A stretch of DNA of 64,000 bases from Pseudooctadecabacter jejudonensis (lineage in GTDB: Bacteria; Pseudomonadota; Alphaproteobacteria; Rhodobacterales; Rhodobacteraceae): positions 434,001-498,000 of the forward strand of contig NZ_FWFT01000002.1 in the NCBI RefSeq assembly GCF_900172275.1. The letters run 5' to 3'. Shown here piece by piece: positions 57,949-64,000 of this stretch. Both the position numbers and the translations under genes were made by a program. Position 1 is the first letter of the stretch; every line of letters begins with the position of its first letter. The notes under the pieces are model-generated. The model worked only from the letters and a program-made list of their open reading frames with translations, was not told where the DNA came from and ran no database searches.

Positions 57949-58761
57949 ATGTCCGAACAACCAAAGCCAGGCAAGAAGGCCGCCGAGAGAATGGGGGCGA
58001 ACGCATCAGTCGATGCGCTGGCATCGCGCGCCTTGTCTGTCGTTGCCAGTCGCAGCTCAAAACCTGGCTTGCCGATGTCTGTTGCGCGCCTCCAAAAGCT
58101 CCATGATGCGGCTGCAAACGGCCGCACCAATACCGTCCCCGACGTCGTCAAGGAGATGCTCGAAGACGGCATCTCGGCCGAAGTGATCGCCGTCAACTAC
58201 ATCCCCGAAGTGGCCCGACAGATGGGCGAGGAATGGTGCGAAGATGAGCTGAGCTTCGGCCACGTCACCATCGGCACCGCACGGTTGCAATCCGCTCTTC
58301 GGGTTCTTGGAAAAGACTGGTGGCTGGACGGCCGAAACGGCGATGGCGCGAACGACAAAGGCGTCGTCGTGGTTGTGGCGCAAGACGCCTATCACACCCT
58401 TGGTGCCTCCATCCTGTGCGGTCAATTGCGTCAGTTCGGGCTCTCCGTAAGGCTCGCCATGGGGACCTCGCCAGAGGACCTCAAAAGGTCTCTGCACGGG
58501 TCGACTTTCGACGCCATTCTCCTTTCGGCGAGTTCGGCAGAGAGCCTTGATTTCTTGCGAGAATACGTAGAAACTATAAGGGCTACCGTTTCTGGCCAGC
58601 CCCCGATCGTCGTCGGTGGCGGCATTTTGGATCAGGAGGCGGACGTGAAGACGGCCATAGGGGTCGATTTTGCGACAAAAGATCCTTTTGAGGCATTAGA
58701 ATTTTGCGGTCTGACAAAGAACAATCGCAACAGGACTTCCAAAACCGGTCAGCGGGGCTGA
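57949..58761 (+). CDS. ppaA: Photosynthesis regulator AerR/PpaA (cobalamin-binding)
   Basis: A 270-residue protein with a central B12-binding fold: VVVVVAQDAYHTLGASILCGQLRQFG (residues about 138-163, His in YHTLG) and PPIVVGGGILDQ near residue 225. AerR/PpaA proteins bind cobalamin and antagonise CrtJ/PpsR in response to light and oxygen. ATG at 57949 follows AGGAG. It lies upstream of ppsR, separated by 35 bases, the usual partner arrangement. Confidence 0.92.
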   Translation: MSEQPKPGKKAAERMGANASVDALASRALSVVASRSSKPGLPMSVARLQKLHDAAANGRTNTVPDVVKEMLEDGISAEVIAVNYIPEVARQMGEEWCEDELSFGHVTIGTARLQSALRVLGKDWWLDGRNGDGANDKGVVVVVAQDAYHTLGASILCGQLRQFGLSVRLAMGTSPEDLKRSLHGSTFDAILLSASSAESLDFLREYVETIRATVSGQPPIVVGGGILDQEADVKTAIGVDFATKDPFEALEFCGLTKNNRNRTSKTGQRG

Positions 58762-58796
58762 GTGGTGGAGAGCGGGCAACATCCCAAGGCCCTGCC

Positions 58797-60212
58797 GTGA
58801 CCTCGCGCGGAACAAAATATTGGGACACCGGAACCATTCCGTTGATCGCCCCCGAAATGCTTGGTGACATCATTGCGGCCTTGGCAGACGTGGCCTTGGT
58901 CATCAGTGATGACGGCCAGATCAAATCTGTCATCGCAAACCCGACACACGAAGCTCTCGATGATCTGTCTCATTGGGAAAGCAAACATGTCAGTGATACG
59001 CTGACACGTGAAAGCCGCCCAAAGTTTGACCGCGCCTTGCAGCAATTCCTGGACAATGATCCCAACGTCCGTCCCGTACAGCTCAATCATTCGGACGATG
59101 GCCGCGATATTGGCCTGCCGGTCAATTACTCCTTCCACCACGTGGGCCCCGATGGCTCATTGTTGATGCTCGGGCGTGATCTGCGTCCGATCTCGGAAAT
59201 GCAGCAACAGCTGGTCAAGGCGCAGATTGCGCTGGAACAGGATTACGAACAGCAACGCGAATACGACACACGCTTCCGCGTGCTTATGGAATCCAGCCGT
59301 GACGCTGTGGTTTTTGTCGCCCTCAACACTGGGCGCATCATTGACGTCAATTCCATTGCCGCGCGCCTTTTGGGGCGCGACCGCGATGACCTGATCGGCA
59401 GTCCCTTTGCGCAGGAATTTGACGGCCGCCGCAAGGGTGAGCTGATGGACGCCCTGTCTTCCTCCGCCCTCGCCGAAGGGCCCAGCAGCCTGTCGGTTAA
59501 CACACGTCAGGGCCGCAAAGCCATCCGTGTCCACCCCACCATGTTCCGCGCCACCGGTGAGCGTGTGATGCTGTGCCGCCTCGACCTGTCTGAAGGTGGC
59601 GCACCCGTGACGGACGATCTGCCGGAACGTCTGTCCGGTCTCTTCGATCAGGGCGCGGATGCGATTGCCTTCACCGATCAGGACGGAAATCTAACCTCCG
59701 TCAATGAGGCCTTCCTTGAACTGACCAATGTAGCCCATGCGCTGAATGTCAAAGGCCGGTCATTGGCGGATTACCTGCACCGTGGCAACGTCGACCTGCG
59801 GGTCTTGTTGGAAAACGCCGCCCGCGTTGGCCACATTCGCCTGTATTCGACCCGCATGGCCGGAGAGTTTGGCGAACCCCGCACCGTAGAAATTTCAGCG
59901 ACGTACCTCAGCGATCTGGAAAACCCAAGCTACGCCTTCATCATGCGCGACGCCTCGCGGGCCGACGCGGTTCGCGTTGCACCCGCGCCCGTCGGCCAAG
60001 AAAACGTCAAATCGGTCATGGAACTCGTGGGCAGCGCGACATTGAAAGAAATCGTGGCCGAAACCACCGATGTGGTCGAACGCATGTGTATTGAGACCGC
60101 GTTGGAACTGACGTCAAACAACCGGGTGGCGGCCGCAGAGATGCTCGGCCTGTCACGGCAGTCTCTCTATGTGAAGCTGCGTAAATACGTGTTGCTGAAC
60201 AAAAACGACTGA
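58797..60212 (+). CDS. ppsR: Transcriptional repressor PpsR/CrtJ
   Basis: A 471-residue PAS-HTH regulator. Three PAS-type regions span about residues 20-120, 150-260 and 280-390, followed by a Fis-type HTH (NNRVAAAEMLGLSRQSLYVKL, residues about 441-461). There are only two cysteines, Cys260 (MLCRLD) and Cys431 (MCIETALEL), in the places of the redox cysteines of Rhodobacter PpsR/CrtJ. The start is GTG at 58797 with AAGG 7 bases upstream. It should bind the TGT-N12-ACA boxes listed here. Confidence 0.95.
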   Translation: MTSRGTKYWDTGTIPLIAPEMLGDIIAALADVALVISDDGQIKSVIANPTHEALDDLSHWESKHVSDTLTRESRPKFDRALQQFLDNDPNVRPVQLNHSDDGRDIGLPVNYSFHHVGPDGSLLMLGRDLRPISEMQQQLVKAQIALEQDYEQQREYDTRFRVLMESSRDAVVFVALNTGRIIDVNSIAARLLGRDRDDLIGSPFAQEFDGRRKGELMDALSSSALAEGPSSLSVNTRQGRKAIRVHPTMFRATGERVMLCRLDLSEGGAPVTDDLPERLSGLFDQGADAIAFTDQDGNLTSVNEAFLELTNVAHALNVKGRSLADYLHRGNVDLRVLLENAARVGHIRLYSTRMAGEFGEPRTVEISATYLSDLENPSYAFIMRDASRADAVRVAPAPVGQENVKSVMELVGSATLKEIVAETTDVVERMCIETALELTSNNRVAAAEMLGLSRQSLYVKLRKYVLLNKND

Positions 60213-60262
60213 TCCTTTCAGATGTGACCTGACGTGCTGGCATTGCTCCGCTTTGCCGCACC

Positions 60263-60280
60263 TGTCTAAGTGACATTACA
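60263..60280 (+). promoter_or_regulatory. ppsR box: PpsR/CrtJ box 1 upstream of bchG
   Basis: TGT (60263-60265), twelve bases, ACA (60278-60280): an exact box, just upstream of the predicted -35 element of bchG and 35 bases from a second box. Confidence 0.8.
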
Positions 60281-60281
60281 C

Positions 60282-60310
60282 TTGCTGAATCACTTACTGT
60301 AAGTTTATGT
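60282..60310 (+). promoter_or_regulatory. Predicted bchG promoter
   Basis: TTGCTG (60282-60287), 17 bases, TTATGT (60305-60310). The implied transcription start, about 7 bases on, would fall at or next to the bchG start codon at 60319. PpsR boxes lie on both sides of the -35. Confidence 0.55.
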
Positions 60311-60315
60311 TTACA
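60298..60315 (+). promoter_or_regulatory. ppsR box: PpsR/CrtJ box 2 overlapping the bchG -10
   Basis: TGT (60298-60300), twelve bases, ACA (60313-60315): an exact box spanning the predicted -10 hexamer and ending 3 bases before the bchG start. Confidence 0.8.
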
Positions 60316-60318
60316 GAT

Positions 60319-61221
60319 ATGAGTGTTAGCCCCACCCTCCCCCTTCGCCGGTATCCAGACCCCGCCGCCGCCCTGCGTTTGATCAAACCGATCACGTGGT
60401 TCCCGCCGATGTGGGCGTATCTGTGTGGCACTGTCTCCTCAGGCGTGTCCCCGCTCTCAAACATCACTTTGGTTATCGCCGGCATCATCCTGGCCGGTCC
60501 CATCGTCTGCGGCATGTCGCAGGCCGCGAACGATTGGTGCGACCGCCATGTTGACGCCATCAATGAACCCAACCGCCCCATACCGTCTGGCCAGATTCCT
60601 GGCCGGTGGGGGTTGTGGATTGCGCTGATCATGTCCGCCCTGTCACTGGCCGTCGGCAGCCTTTTGGGCCCGTGGGGATTTGCCGCGACGGTTCTGGGTG
60701 TTCTGGCCGCATGGGCCTATTCCGCCGAACCTGTCCGCCTGAAACGGTCGGGCTGGTGGGGGCCTGGTCTTGTCGGGCTGTCCTACGAAACATTGCCTTG
60801 GATCACTGGCGCTGTCGTCTTGTCGGCCGGCGCGCCCGATGGGCGCATCGTGATCATTGCCGTTCTTTATGGTCTGGGCGCCCACGGCATCATGACCCTG
60901 AACGACTTCAAAGCGCTTGAGGGCGACCGCCAAACCGGCGTCGCCTCCCTTCCCGTCACCTTGGGGCCTGACCGCGCCGCCCGCCTGGCCTGCGCAATCA
61001 TGGCGGTGCCGCAGCTGGTGGTCATTGCGCTATTATTCACGTGGGATAAGCCATTTTTCGCCGGAACAGTCTCTGTTTTGCTGGCCGCCCAAGTCTGGGC
61101 CATGACTGTGATGCTGCGCGATCCGAAGGGCAAAGCGCCCTGGTACAACGGCACAGGGGTGCTGTTCTACATCACCGGCATGATGGTCACCGCCTTCGCC
61201 CTGAAAGGGATCGTCGCATGA
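60319..61221 (+). CDS. bchG: Bacteriochlorophyll synthase
   Basis: A 300-residue UbiA-type prenyltransferase with about eight membrane helices that esterifies bacteriochlorophyllide a with geranylgeranyl or phytyl diphosphate. The catalytic motif NDWCDRHVDAINEPNRPIPS (residues 71-90) holds Asp72, Asp75 and Asp79. ATG at 60319 gives the usual MSV N terminus; ATG at 60307 lies inside a PpsR box. No clear ribosome site is present, consistent with a leaderless mRNA. It overlaps the next gene by 4 bases. Confidence 0.95.
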   Translation: MSVSPTLPLRRYPDPAAALRLIKPITWFPPMWAYLCGTVSSGVSPLSNITLVIAGIILAGPIVCGMSQAANDWCDRHVDAINEPNRPIPSGQIPGRWGLWIALIMSALSLAVGSLLGPWGFAATVLGVLAAWAYSAEPVRLKRSGWWGPGLVGLSYETLPWITGAVVLSAGAPDGRIVIIAVLYGLGAHGIMTLNDFKALEGDRQTGVASLPVTLGPDRAARLACAIMAVPQLVVIALLFTWDKPFFAGTVSVLLAAQVWAMTVMLRDPKGKAPWYNGTGVLFYITGMMVTAFALKGIVA

Positions 61222-62501
61222 AACTCTCGTGGCTTCAGATCATCCGTCTTGGGCTGGTGCAGATGTGCCTTGGTGCCATCGTCGTGCTGACAACATCGAC
61301 CCTAAACCGCCTGATGGTGGTGGAATTGGCCCTGCCCGCCGTGCTCCCCGGCCTTCTTGTGGCGCTTCACTACGGCATCCAACTCAGCCGTCCCAGTTGG
61401 GGCCATAAATCCGACGCGGGCGGCAAACGCACCCGTTGGATCATCGGCGGCATGGCGATCTTGGCCCTCGGTGGCTTCCTCGCCGCCACGGGCGTTCCCC
61501 TTCTTGCGGTAAACTATCCCGCGGGCCTTGCGGTCTCCATCCTCGCCTATGCGTTGATCGGCCTTGGCGTGGGCGCCTCCGGCACATCCCTTCTGGCGCT
61601 GCTGGCCACGGCAACCGCCCCGCATCGCCGCGCGGCTGCCGCGACAATCACGTGGCTGATGATGATCTTCGGCATCGCGGTCACCGCCACGATTGTCGGC
61701 AACCTGCTGACCCCCTATTCACCAACGCTCCTGCTCCAACTCGTCGGCGCAACCTGCCTGATCGCCCTCGCGCTCACCGCCCTCGCCGTTTGGGGGGTCG
61801 AGGCCCGCGTCCAAGCAGAACGCACCCCCGACACCACCCCCTTCCGCGCAGCACTGGCCGAAGTCTGGTCCGACACCCGCGCCCGCCATTTCACCATCTT
61901 CGTCTTCCTGTCCATGACCGCGTACTTCATGCAGGAACTGATCCTTGAACCCTACGCAGGCCTCGTCTTCGGCCTCACCCCCGGTGAATCCACCACGCTG
62001 TCTGGCGCACAAAATGGGGGCGTGTTCATGGGCATGCTGTTGGTCGGCATCGCGGCGACGGGCCTGAAATTCGGCAGCCTGCGCACTTGGGTCATTGCCG
62101 GGTGCCTTGGCTCAGCCCTGTCCCTCGCGGCACTCACAGCAATTGGCCCCTCGGCCATGGCACCGCTGCTGCAACCGGCCACCATCGCGCTGGGGTTCTT
62201 TAACGGCATGTTCGCCGTCGCCGCCATCGGGTCCATGATGACACTGGCGGGCGAAGGCAAAACCAAACGCGAAGGCACCCGCATGGGCGTCTGGGGCGCA
62301 GCGCAAGCGATTGCGGCGGGCTTCGGCGGCCTCACCGGGGCCGCCCTCGTGGACATCGCCCGCACCCTGACACCCGACGCCACCGCCTTCGGTGCCGTCT
62401 TCCTGCTAGAGGCCGCGATCTTCGTCATCGCCGCCGGTCTTGCCACCAAAGTTATGGACGCGACCCCAAGTCGTGAAGCGTCCCTCGTTCCAGGAGAATG
62501 A
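61218..62501 (+). CDS. BCD/PucC-type transporter between bchG and bchP
   Basis: A 427-residue membrane protein with about twelve helices, related to LhaA and PucC: LTTSTLNRLMVVELALPAVLPGLLVAL near the N terminus and YFMQELILEPYAGLVFGLTPGES in the middle. It matches the gene called orf428 or bch2 between bchG and bchP in Rhodobacter. It may deliver pigment to assembly sites. It overlaps bchG by 4 bases, and the bchP start follows 2 bases after its stop. Confidence 0.88.
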   Translation: MKLSWLQIIRLGLVQMCLGAIVVLTTSTLNRLMVVELALPAVLPGLLVALHYGIQLSRPSWGHKSDAGGKRTRWIIGGMAILALGGFLAATGVPLLAVNYPAGLAVSILAYALIGLGVGASGTSLLALLATATAPHRRAAAATITWLMMIFGIAVTATIVGNLLTPYSPTLLLQLVGATCLIALALTALAVWGVEARVQAERTPDTTPFRAALAEVWSDTRARHFTIFVFLSMTAYFMQELILEPYAGLVFGLTPGESTTLSGAQNGGVFMGMLLVGIAATGLKFGSLRTWVIAGCLGSALSLAALTAIGPSAMAPLLQPATIALGFFNGMFAVAAIGSMMTLAGEGKTKREGTRMGVWGAAQAIAAGFGGLTGAALVDIARTLTPDATAFGAVFLLEAAIFVIAAGLATKVMDATPSREASLVPGE

Positions 62502-62503
62502 CC

Positions 62504-63682
62504 ATGTATGATGTTGTCGTCGTCGGCGGTGGGCCGTCCGGTGCCACCGCCGCAGAAGATCTCGCCCGTGCGGGAAAAACCGTCGCCATGATCGACCGTG
62601 ACGGACGGATCAAACCTTGCGGTGGTGCCATTCCCCCGCGGCTGATCACGGATTTCGACATTCCCGATGCGCAGATCGTGGCCCGCGTGAACACCGCGCG
62701 GATGATCTCCCCCACCCAGCGCAAAGTCGACATTCCCATTGAAAACGGCTTTGTCGGCATGGTGGATCGCGAACACTTTGACGAATTCCTCCGCGGCCGT
62801 GCCAAAGCCTCCGGCGCGCACCGCTACACCGGCACCTTCCTGCGGATTGACCGCGACGCCGACGGGACGCACGTCATCTACCGCGACAAGATCAGCGGAA
62901 ATGAACAACGTCTCAGCACAAAATTGGTCATCGGCGCGGACGGCGCCCGCTCCAAGGTGGGCGCAGCCGAGGTTCCAGGCGGCGACACCATCCCCTACGT
63001 CATCGCCTACCATGAGATCATCGAGGCCCCCGCCGCCAACGAAAACTACGACCCCCTGCGCTGCGATGTGGTCTATGACGGCGCCATCAGCCCCGATTTC
63101 TACGGTTGGGTGTTCCCCCACGGGGCGCAATGCAGCGTCGGCATGGGCACCGAGGTCAGCGATGTGGACCTGAAGGATGCAACCGCCAAACTGCGCGCGG
63201 CCTCCGGCCTCGCCGATTGCAAAACCATCCGCAAAGAAGGCGCGCCGATCCCACTGAAACCCTTGGACCGCTGGGACAATGGCAAAGACGTGATCCTTGC
63301 AGGGGACGCCGCTGGCGTTGTGGCCCCCTCGTCTGGCGAAGGCATCTACTACGCCATGGTCGGTGGTCGTGTCGCGGCAGAGGCCTGCCTCGCCTGCCTT
63401 GCTTCCAACAATGTGCGTGATCTTCAACTGGCCCGCAAAGCCTTCATGAAAGAACATAAGATGGTGTTTAAGGTCCTGCGTTCCATGCAGGATGCCTATT
63501 ACAAATCCGACGAACGCCGCGAACGATTTGTGTCCCTGTGTCATGATGTCGACGTGCAACGCCTCACGTTTGAGGCGTATATGAACAAGAAACTCGTAAA
63601 GGCACGCCCCATGGCCCACCTGAAAATCGGCATCAAGAACCTGGCGCATCTGACACGCCTCGTGCGCCCGCATCACGTCTGA
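62504..63682 (+). CDS. bchP: Geranylgeranyl reductase
   Basis: A 392-residue FAD protein that reduces the geranylgeranyl tail to phytyl. It has GGGPSGATAAEDLA (residues 8-21), IKPCGGAIPPRLI and VILAGDAAGVVAPSSGEGIYYA. ATG at 62504 is preferred over 62498 because AGGAG is 7 bases upstream. Its stop overlaps the idi start by one base. Confidence 0.96.
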   Translation: MYDVVVVGGGPSGATAAEDLARAGKTVAMIDRDGRIKPCGGAIPPRLITDFDIPDAQIVARVNTARMISPTQRKVDIPIENGFVGMVDREHFDEFLRGRAKASGAHRYTGTFLRIDRDADGTHVIYRDKISGNEQRLSTKLVIGADGARSKVGAAEVPGGDTIPYVIAYHEIIEAPAANENYDPLRCDVVYDGAISPDFYGWVFPHGAQCSVGMGTEVSDVDLKDATAKLRAASGLADCKTIRKEGAPIPLKPLDRWDNGKDVILAGDAAGVVAPSSGEGIYYAMVGGRVAAEACLACLASNNVRDLQLARKAFMKEHKMVFKVLRSMQDAYYKSDERRERFVSLCHDVDVQRLTFEAYMNKKLVKARPMAHLKIGIKNLAHLTRLVRPHHV

Positions 63683-64000
63683 TGACCATGATCCCGACCT
63701 GGGTGAACGGCAAACTTCAGCCCTTCGATAAGCTTGAGGCGCACGTGCAAGGCCTGCGCCATAAGGCGGTTTCGGTGTTCGTGATGGATGGCAAGAACGT
63801 GCTGATCCAACAGCGCGCCCTGTCCAAATATCACACGCCCGGTCTTTGGGCGAACACCTGTTGCACCCATCCCCACTGGGAAGAAGACGCAGGCCTGTGC
63901 GCCGTGCGCCGGCTTGAGGACGAACTGGGCATCACAGGGCTTTACCCCGTATATCGCGACCAACTCGAATACCGCGCCGATGTCGGCGGCGGGTTGATCG
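63682..64000 (+). CDS. idi: Isopentenyl-diphosphate isomerase, N-terminal part (cut by window end)
   Basis: The first 106 residues of a Nudix-type isomerase that interconverts IPP and DMAPP, supplying prenyl precursors for the pigment tail and carotenoids. YHTPGLWANTCCTHPHW (residues 50-66) holds catalytic Cys61, and AVRRLEDELGI (74-84) is the Nudix helix. It is coupled to bchP by a TGATG overlap and continues beyond the window. Confidence 0.95.
   Translation, partial: MTMIPTWVNGKLQPFDKLEAHVQGLRHKAVSVFVMDGKNVLIQQRALSKYHTPGLWANTCCTHPHWEEDAGLCAVRRLEDELGITGLYPVYRDQLEYRADVGGGLI

Noticed and set aside
60307-60309. ATG at 60307 as bchG start
   Set aside because: It lies inside an exact PpsR box and the predicted -10. 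The ATG at 60319 gives the usual N terminus.
61952-63676. Leftward 574-residue open frame
   Set aside because: Antisense to bchP and the PucC-type gene; the sense genes carry complete FAD and transporter motifs.

Overview
The window looks like a chromosomal segment of a marine alphaproteobacterium of the Roseobacter group (Rhodobacterales) that is an aerobic anoxygenic phototroph. Two long syntenic blocks support this: a single-flagellum cluster of the Rhodobacterales type (fliC-flaF-flbT, flgBC-fliE-fliQ-flgFGAH, flhA-fliR-flhB, flgEKLI), and half of a photosynthesis gene cluster in the roseobacter order bchFNBHLM-lhaA-puhABC-hyp-acsF-puhE-hemA-cyc. The oxygen-requiring cyclase acsF points to aerobic bacteriochlorophyll synthesis. 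The genus cannot be fixed from the sequence. G+C differs visibly between blocks: 28 of 60 bases at 21721-21780 in the flagellar part, 40 of 60 at 63301-63360 in the photosynthesis part.

Positions 1-28216 hold the flagellar cluster. It runs from a fliK-like fragment, flgJ-like and flgN-like genes, through flagellin and its regulators, the rod and export genes, the MS ring and switch genes (fliF, fliH-like, fliN, fliP), the hook and filament-junction genes (flgEKLI), to the stator (motA, motB). Between them sit several poorly described motility genes: a coiled-coil protein after flhB, a 738-residue periplasmic repeat protein, a MotE-like protein, a PflI-like protein and two FliL paralogues. A perfect CtrA-type box (TTAA-N7-TTAAC) precedes flagellin, and three near-matches lie at fliI/flgB, fliL/fliF and flgE. 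This suggests CtrA control of the whole set. No fliG, fliM or flgD is present in the window.

Positions 28295-31612 hold a four-gene block (FkbM methyltransferase, DUF6165, TPR-glycosyltransferase, unknown) on the same strand as motB. Its likely role is glycan or flagellin modification. Positions 31845-41574 are general metabolism: a dimethylglycine/sarcosine dehydrogenase-like flavoprotein, msrB-msrA, a hydantoinase/oxoprolinase-type protein, and a YnjFBCD operon (CDP-alcohol phosphatidyltransferase plus ABC importer) whose substrate is unknown. This operon is the best candidate here for an undescribed system.

Positions 41672-57658 carry one long leftward photosynthesis operon, from bchF to a cytochrome c gene, that ends in a strong intrinsic terminator. 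Rightward from the same control region (57659-57948) run the regulators aerR/ppaA and ppsR, then bchG, a PucC-like transporter, bchP and the start of idi, which is cut by the window end. PpsR/CrtJ boxes (TGT-N12-ACA) occur twice in the bchF-aerR gap and twice in front of bchG, overlapping promoter elements. PpsR therefore probably represses both arms and its own gene in response to oxygen and light. No tRNA, rRNA, CRISPR array or insertion sequence was seen.
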